Source: Siphonodentalium dalli
Taxonomy: Eukaryota > Mollusca > Scaphopoda > Gadilida > Siphonodentaliidae
Length of the DNA stretch: 64,000 bases
NCBI GenBank assembly: GCA_032622095.1
Contig: CP136064.1
Coordinates: forward strand, 279,807,352-279,871,351
Direction of reading: 5' to 3'
Shown here: positions 47,207 to 58,319 of the stretch, in pieces
Layout of the letters: each line of letters begins with the position of its first letter
How positions within the stretch are numbered: position 1 is the stretch's first letter
Position numbers and translations under genes: made by a program
Notes under the pieces: generated by a model
Seen by the model: only the letters and a program-made list of their open reading frames with translations
Database searches by the model: none
What the model was told of the DNA's origin: nothing

Positions 47207-48990
47207 GGGTTCCTCTAATTGGCGTAATTAGCACTCGGAGCGATAGTCACACCACACAGGACGCGGGTTGGGGCTACCCATCGAACCCGTAGCTCACACG
47301 AGTTGCTTCCCCTAGGACACGGACAAACTTGCGCAGGGAAGGATCCAGAGAATTTTTGTTTGGGGACACCTGTTCTGTATTTGAGTATGTGTCCATATAA
47401 ATTTGGATGTTAAAATATTCAGTACTGGATACTTGATTGTGCAAATAAAGGCTCCATATTATAGACTATATATCATCTGTGGGCCGATGATTTGCATTAC
47501 TAGTACATTTTGTTGAATTATAGAAAAATTCCTTGAAAATATGGAAGATCCAACTTGAATAAATACTATCTACATGGAATTTGGGGACATTTGGGTCTCT
47601 ATAGTTTGGGCACCCAAACCTGTAACAGGTATCAAAACATCCCTGGATCCTTCTCTGACTTGCCGATATATCATGTTCCTCTAACTGGCGTAATTAGCAC
47701 TCGGGGCGATAGTCACACCAAACAGGGCGCGGGTTGGGGCTACCCATTGAACCCATTAGTCACATTGGTGCGCTCCCTGGACTATCGAACGGGACGTCAA
47801 TCTGCTTCCTCGGGTCGACCGTTGGCTGTTGACGTGCCCAGGACGGCTGTGATTCAGCTCTACTAACACTCGACACACGCCGTCCATCGCTACAAGTCGT
47901 CATCTCGGGGTCAGCGCGGCTGGGGGATACACCCTCAGTGGTCCCTGACCATGCTCTCCGGTGCCTTATGATCATAGTGTGTGGAAATTTGGGCTAAAAT
48001 TAGTAGTCGAATGGCCATTTTACTTTGTCTCAATTCAAATTAGGAGACATTTTCTCTAAAAAATTATTACATTTACGCTATTATTTGGCACCTGAAAGTT
48101 TATCCTCCATGCCTTCTGCCCCAGCTGGGCTTGGAATGGGATCACAGTTCACAGGATTGTTTCCTCCTTATTATAAGCCACCACTTCCGGGGGCTTGGCA
48201 GACAGGTTACTGGCCGCATTCTGGCCAACAGCTGCCAGTAACTTCGGGTTTGATTTTAAATGAAAACAAAAGATCTTATTCCCTGACGCCATTATAGCAG
48301 GAAGCTTGCTTGGGAACTGGTACCTACTAACCTCCCATCGCCAGTTCGGTCGGTTGGATATCGGGATCGGTCGAGCTGCTGCTCCATCCCCGAGATGTAC
48401 AGGCTCTGGACATTCCTCCGGGGTCCCCAATGACCAGACCTCACATGCAATTAGAAATGAAGCTTGTCGTGGTGTATTGTGCTGTTAACACCCCATCGAC
48501 GGATGGAGATCAGGATCAGATCGAGCAGTCGCTCCAGCACGAGGTGAAAGGGCTTTCGACATTCCTTTCGGGTCACCTTTACATGCGCTTACGAGGGAGC
48601 TCAGTTAGTTGTTCAGTGTTCTCTGATGCAGCCAAGCGCAGGAAGAAAATTAATGTCGAATTTTGATTAGCAAATAACCTCAGATTGACATGATTTGATA
48701 GCATTGTTCTACAATTTACAATTTAACAGAACATCAGTGCTTTCCCTTGTTTCAAGGGTTCCAAGGAAGAGATAGAAACCTTTACGACCAGGACACTGTC
48801 ACTTGTCGATGTATAGTGTTCCCTTCATTGGCGTAATTAGCGCTCAGGACGATAGTCCCACCAAACAGGTCGCGGGTTGGGGCTACCCATCGAACCCATT
48901 GGCCGCATTTGGTGGGCTTTCTGGACTATCGACAGGGACTCCAAGTCGGATACTCGGGACGACTGTTGGCATACCCTGGGACAGTCAAAT
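47207..48990. repeat. Three dispersed copies of a motif of about 90-170 bp inside the DIRS-like element
   Basis: Copies near 47207-47297, 47673-47860 and 48816-48990 share GGCGTAATTAGCACTCGG, CGATAGTCACACCA, CGCGGGTTGGGGCTACCCAT and CGAACCC. The last two also share CTGGACTATCGA and a following CTCGGG word. They are unrelated to the ITRs, and their role is unknown. Confidence 0.75.
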
Positions 48991-49079
48991 GAGAAAATAG
49001 GATCCAAGTTGCATGGCTTTTGTTCGCATTTGGGTAGCAACTTGCCCTGTGATGCCGGTCAATTTGTACCCTGCCTAAC

Positions 49080-49152
49080 GTCGTCGGAGCTGGGTGGTTA
49101 TGCCATCGGACTGCACACTTGGCAACCTGGGTTCGACCATCCTGAGAGGTAT
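49080..49152 (+). tRNA. tRNA-like segment (degenerate, Cys-GCA-like)
   Basis: GAGCTGGGTGGTTATGCC resembles a Pol III A box with D arm, CTGCACA fits an anticodon loop with T33 and GCA, and GGGTTCGACC matches the B box and T loop. A convincing acceptor stem is not visible, so this is more likely a tRNA-derived relic than a working gene. It lies inside the DIRS-like element. Confidence 0.25.
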
Positions 49153-50599
49153 TCAACCATTTTACTGTTCTCGGGTTGGGATGTGTTCAACTTCTTGCTT
49201 TATAAGTTGTTGCTTCTTTCCATGTTCCATCCAGCTCTTTCGTGGTCACGGGCTTTGCTGGAGAATGTCTATAGTCATTCATATCGCTAGATTAGTATAC
49301 GACTCTCGCCCTTTCATTTTCCTGACTTTTAAGACGTGTTCTGGACTGGTTCAGGTGCTCGAAAGGGTAAATATTTACATCTCGATTTGGGACGCAAGAA
49401 TCAGAGATAAACAAGCATACATGCTTTATCTCCGATCTCGCTGTGTTTCCGTAATAGATACGAATGACATATCTTTTGTCTTCAGGTTGCTTTCAGTTCT
49501 AACTCAACATGGATTTCACTTTTGTTGTCCAGTCATACATAGATGAGTCCATTATCCATGGTTCGACATATGCTCAATTTCAGAACGCTGTTGACATGAG
49601 GTCTAGTTCAGCACCCCACTCGGGCTTAATGGGCAACACGGCGTATTAGCAGCGTGGAAAAGAAGAACGAAATGGCTTCTGTGATATCGGCCTTTGCGTC
49701 TAATACGTCATTCTTCTTATGGGCTCGGTTGTCGGTACATAATGGTTTTGTTTTCCCTGATAGTGCTTGATTCGCCTAGTGCACATTTAATATACTAAGC
49801 CAGGTCCTTTGCTGACCTCAGCAATTGCCAATGCAGGATAATGTTGCACCTATGGGGCAGCATATGAATCATGTTGGGCACACTTCATAAAGCCGGATGA
49901 AAATTCTTGGAAAATTCTTGCCAGATGCTTCTCCTCGTGCGAGATTCACTAGCATTGGGTGTCGGATGCCAGATCATATGATCCGCCCTCTCGATTCGCA
50001 CTTTGGGCGATGGTTGTCTCCGGAACAGGGTCCCATTGGAGGGGCACCCCATCCTTACCAGAAGGGATACCTTGCGCCATCGACTCATCGGGGACCAGTC
50101 AGCAGAGCTCGAACAGTTGGGGCGCGGTGGCCCTTTGTCTGCTTTTCATTATATACCTGCTGTCGGTTTCCGCTGGTTTTGGGCTTGTGCCACAATCCTG
50201 ATGCATCGTTAGTCCAATTTTTGTTTTTGTGCATTTCCACCTTAACGACATTGGAATTTCGGTTCCTGGCTGCCTTTCTGTCATGGATTCAGTAGCCTGT
50301 GATTGGTCAGTTGGGTTTAACTGTGTTGGTGGGCATTTCCACATTTGGGAACGTCATCAGGGGAAAATGCCATGGCTTATTGCATCTTAGTCGGTCATAT
50401 CTCGTACCCGTACCTTTCCCGGCAAGTACTCGGCTGATACATTATTAGCTCTAAGTTCCGATGCGAATGTCGTCTCCGTCTCCATGTCTTCTGAAGCTAT
50501 TTACTTTACTTGCAGGGGTCTTAAACTCTTAAGTGGCCACTTTTTGTTCGTTTGAGCTTGCTGACAGGTATTAGTTTTAGGATGTAATATTACATTGGC

Positions 50600-50695
50600 T
50601 TATGGTCCTATTGTGCATGTGTATATATATATACATGTATATGTATATACATATATATCTATATGTCTGTGCATGTATATGTATATATTGTAGGT
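50600..50695. repeat. Microsatellite (TATATATACATGTATA type)
   Basis: About 90 bp of alternating TATATG/TACATA repeats inside the DIRS-like element, near its right end. Confidence 0.85.
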
Positions 50696-50782
50696 TATCA
50701 GGTCAATCCAGTTTTTTGATTCAGATGCATAGCGGTGTTTTTGTTTCCTCGTGGCCTCCACCTGTTAGAAAATTCTATTCTT

Positions 50783-50882
50783 TACCATATAGTTCAGTGG
50801 GCAAGATACCTTTGACGGAGATACAATATTTTCCTAAATAAGTCAAATATATATCTCCTAGAAGTATCTTGCCCACTGAACG
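50783..50882. repeat. Internal complementary region of the DIRS-like element
   Basis: Bases 50783-50823 are the reverse complement of the left ITR start (46219-46259). Bases 50824-50881 are the reverse complement of the right ITR end (51083-51140), with one mismatch in 58. The switch point ACGGAGATA|CAATATTTT is exactly what the complement of a right-end to left-end circle junction would read. Confidence 0.82.
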
Positions 50883-50939
50883 CTGAGCTCCCTCCCAGGG
50901 TTTCGCACCCACTCACGAGGAATGTCCTACTGGGGATAA

Positions 50940-51140
50940 AAATATGGCGAATACTTCACTACGTGTCAGAAATCACGTGATTACACGTGTCATGAACATG
51001 ACAGGATATGTACCATAGAATTTCGTACCGTTTTTTCAACTCGGAGAGTTAACCCCTCCTACTTGGGATAATATACCATATAGTTCAGTGGGCAAGATAC
51101 TTCTAGGAGATATATATTTTACTTATTTAGGAAAATATTG
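50940..51140 (-). repeat. Right inverted terminal repeat of the DIRS-like element
   Basis: Inverted copy of the left ITR plus an outer extension of about 30 bases (TTTTACTTATTTAGGAAAATATTG region) with no counterpart in the left ITR, as seen in DIRS elements whose right ITR is longer. Confidence 0.78.
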
Positions 51141-51153
51141 TTTCTGTGATAAA

Positions 51154-51251
51154 TTAAGGACTTGAATTACCTTTGTTAATTGAGTGTTAAGGACTTGAAT
51201 TACCTTTGTTAATTGAGTGTTAATGACTTGAATTACCTTTGTTAATTGAGT
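51154..51251. repeat. 33-bp tandem repeat, three copies
   Basis: Unit TTAAGGACTTGAATTACCTT plus TGTTAATTGAGTG, starting 14 bp after the DIRS-like right end. Confidence 0.9.
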
Positions 51252-54200
51252 GATTTTCTTATGTCTCCAAAGCTATCGAATGCATGCTGAATTAGTTTAG
51301 GAAATATTGTCTCACGTTCCCCAAAATCATGTTACTTAATATAATACATCAAAGTTCCATCAGATAAGGTTCCAACCCACAACTTGCAACAATATATTCG
51401 CCAATAATTACTGAGCACATTACATTAATCCTGACATTTCATATGTACGGATGTATGAACTCTTCAATATATTGTAATGTAAATTGTTCATATTATCATC
51501 TGGCTGAAGAAGGCCATGAGGTTGAAAATTACCAACAAAAGAGAGTTGTTATTTTATCCATTAAAAAGTAAGTTTCCCCTCATATTTCAGACTTTTTTCT
51601 CCAAATATTTTGAGTTTATTGTTATGAAATTTGATATGGAATTAATCCCAAGCAGGTATTATTTCACTTGAATAACTGACAAAGGAACAAATGGCAGCTT
51701 TTAAAAATCACAGTAAGAAAGTTAGAGCACAATAATACACAACGTACATTTAATAGTTAAAGTGATGTGAAACACTCCAGCAGGGCGAGCAAATAGAAAT
51801 GGAGAATAATCTTGCTCAAAGTAGTTATTTTTATATATTAATCCAAATTGACAACGCACACCGTCATTCTTATATATTAATTAAATGCAATGACGCTAGA
51901 TGGCGAAATCATTTGCATTAGTTTATAGCCGATTGTTGCGTCCCGAATTGAGATGTAAATATTTACAATTGAGCATAGTTCAGACGATGTTTTCTATGGA
52001 GGGGCATGGCCGATTTCTTTGAAATTTTGGTGATGTTAGTAGAATGCTACATTCCCCAGGTTGGAATAGATCCTGAGAACTAACTTATAAGTTTATCGCT
52101 CTCGAACAAGTCCATAATATTTCTTTAACTACATGAAAAGGCAAAAAAAAAACACAATCTTGTTTCAGGTTACATGCCAAAAAATTTAGGGGGGGGGGGG
52201 GGTAAGTATGTTATGTTATTTTCACCTACTTTTTCTTACTTCATATAGTATTTGAAGAAATTAGGCAATATTTATATGTAAACCTGCTTTGTGTCACCCT
52301 AAATCTAATGAACTGAAAGTGATCCAAATCTACACCGTTTTAATATACTAAGTGTATAAATGTCAGATCAAGTGAACCTACCGGTAGCTAGTTTATGTCA
52401 CCTTTATAGTATGGGTATCTTGAAATGCTACAGAATGATATATGACTCAGACTCGGCATAAAAAGTTCAGGAGGGGCATTAAAAAGTAGGTAGGGTCGGG
52501 TTCCCTGAAACATGTCTATTTTTTTTGGCCCAAACATAGTGGTAAGTGCATTGGAGTCTTACCACAAATGTGATTGACAAATGTGAGTGACTCTTGGTGA
52601 GTATATTCGTACTTACTCTATCCATGTTGGCAAACCAAATTTGCATGATAAATGTGTATCAACTTTCAGTTTGTTGAGATACTCAACTTGCCTGACCCGT
52701 GCATATTCCATGCCTACAAGTTTAGGAGTGATATGTTCACCCAATAAGTATATTGGCACTAACAACAGTGTTAATAGCCAAATTTTGAAATCCAGATGTG
52801 ACGATGTAAAATGACACTCAATCAAGCATAACTCCAATCAAATTTAAGCTTTGACAGTGACTTGATACATTATTAATCAAACTGATGATAAATATTATAT
52901 CTGAAAAATTTTGGATCCATTTCTTGGAAGATATGAGCCAATATATTAGGACGAATTACATTTTATGTGTTTATAAACCAGTTAATTCATTAAATGTCTA
53001 CAACTTAGTAGCATTTGATGATTTCCGCTATGGTCCAAGTGACCATCAACAAAGCAAATTCTTTTATGAACACTATAGTGAGTCCACTCCAATCTTATCA
53101 GTCTATAGCATAGAAAATACCTATATTAGCAGATATGCCCCAAGATAAGCCATAACAACCCTTCACTCAGTTAATATGTATGTCGCCAACAAATACCTTC
53201 TTGTCTGCGATTTTCATACCTTGTATTTCATGATCTGTAGAATTTGTGGAATGGAACTCTTGCACAGGAGAGATAATTTTATCATTTCATCTCATGTCGA
53301 TTGTTAAGTTTATATTTCATATTTATATCTTTATACTTTCATAATAAATTATTTGGAAAAAGTTGCCGACGTTTGTGATATTTTCCATTTATCCACGAAT
53401 TTAATTTGAATAACTGACCGAGTCCAAAATAGTGATAAGTTTATGTTGATGTTACACTAAAGTATGTTTTGCTAGGACAGTGTTGTTAAAGATAAACCAT
53501 ATATATCCACTTAATTTTTATGTATATTGCTCATAGATTCAGAAAAGATAAGTGTTTAAATACAGTGGCCAGATCTTAAATTTGACCGTATCAGTTTTGT
53601 CATGGACTATCGTGACGTTTTCAGTTTCGTAGCATTTGGGTAATCTGAATTAATTAAATAAAAAGCCATTATGTATTATAGTATGTATTAAAATATTTTA
53701 ATAATTGCTGTGTTGGTTGTTGTAAACCAACCATAATCAAAATGTCTTATTTTACAAACACCAGCGCAGCCATTATTAAAGATATGGGCAGCGGGTATGC
53801 TGTTAAAATATTCACGTCCGCCAAAAACAGAAATAATAGTAAAATATGGACAGACTTTGTTCTTATACCAATCAGAAATATGGCATAAACAGTATGTTAT
53901 TGTCAAATGTTTTTCCTTTGTTATGTAAACAAAAGCAAAAAATGTTACAGAACCTGGCTTTTGTTTAGATCCGGATATGTTAAACATAAAGAGCGTTATT
54001 TGTTACTGTTTTCCTAATATGGAAATAATAAAGAGTGTTTATATCATTTGTGTGTGATTAACCAATAGAATTGCACTGTGTTGTGTAACAGAAGCAAAAC
54101 TTCTGCAACACGAGCAGGCTCTTGTTTACGTACACCATCGTACGTTTTGACGACAATATACTATTTACGCGCGGATTATGTTTGGCATATGAACAAAACT

Positions 54201-55653
54201 ATATATATTTTAATATTCCTTCTGTTGATGGCGATTTGAACAAATATGAATATTTCTGCAACGAACACCGCCCATGCCTTTAAAATATTTTTAAGTTTGT
54301 ATCTTCTTGAATGTTTCATACAGATACTGGCTTTTTCACAAACCGCTTGGAATATTATCCAAATACCGTGAAAATTACAACTTTAGATAAACTGTTACAC
54401 CAGTATATCAGTATGCATAGTATGACTTGTGAGTGTATTCAGAATTGGGTCCAATACATAGACAAGAAAAAACATTTTCTTAATATATTTATTAGAAGTT
54501 GTAAATTTTAACAACAATGAACTAGTGTTAAGCAGTCATGGACAGTATGCACCAGGCATCAGAATCAAAAAGTTCTCAATGCTATAAGGATATATAAATA
54601 TATATTTGACTATACACCATCAACAATTAGTTCAAGTATAGAATTGAGATCTTGGTAATGTCATGTTCTGTATATATTCCACACCCTTGCCTTACTCATA
54701 GTCAAAGCACCAGTGTGAAGTTATTTTGACTTGTTTTCCACCTGTGCTTCAGTTGGATGATTTATCGTCATTGCTTGACCATATCATGACGCCAATTCTA
54801 TTGACCTAATGTAATTTATGTTTTTCACTCTAGGCAACAACGTGAAATAATTCTGGCTTCATTCGTAGAAGATGCAAATCTGAATCAATTCCTTGAACAC
54901 TTCTTTTGTGTCAATGAGTGTGGAATAATTTTATTTTAAGAACTTCAATTATCAAGCTTGCCCTGAGAAGATATAGAGTAAATTGAATGTAACAGGAACC
55001 TATAGCCACAAAAGTTTAACAAATCTGCCATTAGCCTGGTGTAACGACACATACCAGTATGTATAACTTAATTGTAATGTGTGTTGCCATTGCCAACAAA
55101 AGTCACCTGACTGACGTGACCATTTGGCCTACACATACACGGTCATCCCATTTAAAATTTGTGTAGCATACCATCTTGTATGAAAAAGGAATAATCCAAA
55201 CTTATAATAACTGAATAACCAATGCTATGCAGGCAGTGGGAACATTTATTTGCTTACATGTAAGTATCTTATTTTGAACCAAATTAAGCGTAACAGGATT
55301 CGAGTATGAACAGGTTGTCCTCATGTTCCAACTATTGTTCACCACGTTTTGCTACATGTTGGGCCGATATTTGTAAACATTTGGGTTTGGTACAGTAAAA
55401 TCATGTGACTTCGACCATCTCAATAGAAATATCAGAGTAACATGCGTTACAACTTACACATACCGGTATGTGTGGCAAAACCTGGTTATTATCAACTTTT
55501 TAACCTCTTGTTTTCTGAACGGAAGTTCAACAAACAACATAAGGCTGTTTGTTGAGTTTTCTAGATGAACATCCCTACAAATGAATATTTGGGAATAAAG
55601 TAACAACTTATCAGTGAATATTCTGTTATCATAAGACTTAACCTCTTCACTGT
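51252..55653. other. Intergenic stretch without a supported gene
   Basis: AT-rich. It contains a run of about 14 G near 52188-52201, open frames at 52587-52814 and 52885-53148 without recognisable domains, and a segment (53690-54300) sharing words with the MITE at 5799-6140. A candidate orphan exon at 54835-54940 is listed separately. Confidence 0.4.
54835..54940 (+). other. Possible orphan terminal exon
   Basis: After a good acceptor (TTTTTCACTCTAG) the frame reads QQREIILASFVEDANLNQFL and continues to a TAA at 54938-54940. The composition is coding-like, but no partner exon with a matching donor was found on this strand. It could be an alternative 3' exon of the TBC-like gene or chance. 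Confidence 0.25.
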
Positions 55654-56033
55654 TTAACCCTTTACCCAACAAACCGGCCAAATAAAGCTTCAACAGCCTA
55701 AAATATCTTCGGTCTGTCTGAATAGAACCATACAAATATGGATATCATTGGAACCGGCTCATTGACCACATTGTGATGGTTATAGTTATGCCCTGTGCCA
55801 ATGCATTCTCTTATATATGCGAGTCGACCATAGGTCGCCTCGCATATATAAGAGAATGCATTGGCCTAAAAAAAATCTTTTTTTACCATTTTTTCTTACA
55901 TTCTTTAACAATTTTATAATTTTTAATGTGTTAAGCCAATGCATTCTCTTATATATGTGAGGCGACCTATGGTCGACTCGCATATATAAGAGAATGCATT
56001 GGCACAGGGCCCTTCTGTTGGGTAAAGGGTTAA
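55654..56033. mobile_element. piggyBac-type MITE, family A
   Basis: TTAACCCTTTACCCAACAAA to TCTGTTGGGTAAAGGGTTAA, with two hairpins (55795-55866, 55935-56006). Same orientation and structure as 29207-29598, with a short deletion in the spacer. Confidence 0.92.
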
Positions 56034-56221
56034 TGACGATTGTGTTGGGCCGTTTGACACTATGGCCATTTGGCAATGACAAAAATTGGAATGTCTCCAA
56101 GCGAAGGATATTTTCATGCACAATCATGGAATGTCATACATTGTTTAAAATATTGAGACACACTAGCTCCTATACGCTTATTTCTGAGTTCCAGTTATAA
56201 AGGATGGCGTCAGTGTGTGCT

Positions 56222-56862
56222 GATGTAGGTCCATACTCAGTACGGATGTATAGCACACATGAATCACATTTTTACATCCGTACTCATTATGGACATATAC
56301 AGTAATGCTTTAATTAAACGACCTCTTAACCACAGCAGAATTATGGGTAACTTTTCAGGATTTAGTCGGAAATATGGCTTGTTGCCATTCATCGGAAAGC
56401 TCTCCCCGAGAGCTTTCCGATGAATGGGAACAAGTCATATTTCCTACTAAATCCTGAAAAGTTACCCATAATTCTGCTGTGGTTAAGAGGTCGATTTATT
56501 AGAGCATTACTGTAGCACACAGCTGAATGACATTTTTACATCTGTACTCAGTACGGATGTATAGCACACAGCTGAATGACATTTTTACGTCCGTACTCAG
56601 TATGGACATATAGCACACAGCTGAATGACATTTTTACGTCCGTACTCAGTATGGACATATAGCACACAGCTGAATGACGTTTTTACATTTGTACTCAGTA
56701 TGGACATATAGCACACAGCTGAATGACATTTTTACGTCCGTACTCAGTATGGACATATAGCACACAGCTGAATGACATTTTTACGTCCGTACTCAGTAAG
56801 GACATATAGCACACAGCTGAATCACATTTTTACATTTGTACTCAGTATGGACGTATAGCAGC
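56222..56862. repeat. 49-bp tandem array split by a mariner-type MITE
   Basis: The unit GCACACAGCTGAATGACATT plus TTTACGTCCGTACTCAGTAT and GGACATATA occurs about seven times from 56513 to 56862. Related units sit to the left at 56222-56299. Between them lies the MITE at 56300-56512. Confidence 0.9.
56300..56512. mobile_element. Mariner-type palindromic MITE (family C) inside the 49-bp array
   Basis: CAGTAATGCTTTAATTAAAC to TTATTAGAGCATTACTG, flanked by TA. Neighbouring array units show the uninterrupted site GGACATATAGCACACAGC, so the TA was duplicated on insertion. Confidence 0.93.
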
Positions 56863-57412
56863 AAAGAGGTTAAAGCGACTGTTTTGTGATGTTCGCTGAT
56901 AATCAAACTGGAAGGCACTAATATGGACACAATATTTGGATGGATTATGCAATTTATAATATTTTGTGGTCATGGGTTTGAATTTGATCGTACAATAATT
57001 AAACTAGATATGGTGTGACTTCAATTAACATGAATTTATATCAAGTAAAGGTATAAGTTGTATAAGTAGATGGGGCATTTCTGAATGTGTTTCTACTCAA
57101 ATTCATACATACATGTACGGTAGAGGGGTAATGTCGCAAGAGCTACATGTATACTCGAACTTCACCTCTGAATTTGCAGTCATGTTATATTCTACTAATT
57201 AACGGGTCTTTTTCGTGTGGTTTCTAGAACACCAAAGTGGGTGGAACATCTTGATATATAAGTCAAATTGCACAAGCGGGTGGAATGGAGTCGATTTGAG
57301 ATTATAGATGCGCGCCCTAAGAGTATACCATTTATCGAGGTCAAGGACGAGTATAGCTCTTGCAACATTACCCCGCTACCTACATGTACATACATAAAGG
57401 CAGCTGAAGTAA
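56863..57412. other. No gene recognised
   Basis: About 550 bp between the satellite and the next MITE. Short frames only. No splice-bounded coding segment seen. Confidence 0.4.
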
Positions 57413-57812
57413 TTAACCCTTTACCCAACAAACCGGCCAAAACCGGCCAAATAAAGCTTCAACAGACTAAAATATCTTCGGTCTGTCTCAATAGAACCAT
57501 ACAAATATGGATATCATTGGAACCGGCTCATTGACCACATTGTGATGGTTACAGTTATGCCCTGTGCCAATACATTCTCTTATATATGCGAGTCGACCAT
57601 AGGTCGCCTCGCATATATAAGAGAATGCATTGGCCTAAAAATAATCTTTTTTTAACACTTTTTACCATTTTTTCTTACATTCTTTAACAATTTTATAATT
57701 TTTAATGTGTTAAGCCAATGCATTCTCTTATATATGCGAGGCGACCTATGGTCGACTCGCATATATAAGAGAATGCATTGGCACAGGGCCGTTCTGTTGG
57801 GTAAAGGGTTAA
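57413..57812. mobile_element. piggyBac-type MITE, family A
   Basis: TTAACCCTTTACCCAACAAA to TCTGTTGGGTAAAGGGTTAA with two near-perfect hairpins (57565-57636, 57714-57786). Nearly identical to 29207-29598, which suggests recent mobility. Confidence 0.92.
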
Positions 57813-58319
57813 AGCATATGCAGATTAGAACAAATCAAGTTTAGATGTAATTAAGGCACAACACATAATAAAGATCCCTGCTCACCAAGGTGCAGTTTCC
57901 ATGGAAAGTAAAGTGTTTTAGGACAAAAATAACCAGATAAATGCCATCAGCAGACTGAAATTTCATTAACTATCCATATAAACAGACTATGATGATCCTC
58001 CAAGTATTTTAAATGCTCCCAAATTCTCTTCTCTTCCTTTCCTATATACTAAATCAGGTTTGTGTAATGGTAAATTTATTCATGCATCGTGTTAAATTTA
58101 GTCATGCTTCATGGTAAATTTAGTTATGATAAATTTCATCATGTATCATATTAAATTCTATTGTGTGTCATGTTATATTTTATCGTGTGTCATGTTTAAT
58201 TTAGACATGTAAAATTTGTTCACAAAAAAACTTTGGGAAAAAATAAATACTGCTCGAGTCATGCAATACCCTGCACAATGAGTTCTTGGAATGAGGAATA
58301 TGTGGCTAAGGTATGTTGA

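Larger units (their letters stand above)
46219..51140 (+). mobile_element. DIRS-like element (inverted terminal repeats plus internal complementary region), apparently non-autonomous
   Basis: Left ITR (46219 to about 46405) and right ITR (about 50940-51140) are inverted copies sharing TATCTTGCCCACTGAACTAT, GTAGGAGGGGTTAACTCTCC, CATGTTCATGACACGTGTAA and ACGTAGTGAAGTATTCGC. The right ITR has an extra outer extension ending GGAAAATATTG. Just inside the right ITR, 50783-50882 equals the reverse complement of the joined right-end and left-end termini. This is the internal complementary region characteristic of DIRS retrotransposons, which use a circular intermediate and a tyrosine recombinase and make no target duplication. 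The interior (about 46.4-50.7 kb) is less AT-rich than its surroundings but shows no reverse transcriptase, RNase H or tyrosine recombinase motif in any open frame I examined. Confidence 0.72.

Noticed and set aside
48877-49290. 137-residue open frame inside the DIRS-like element as a possible RT or recombinase fragment
   Set aside because: No RT, RNase H or tyrosine recombinase motif was visible. Composition is unremarkable.
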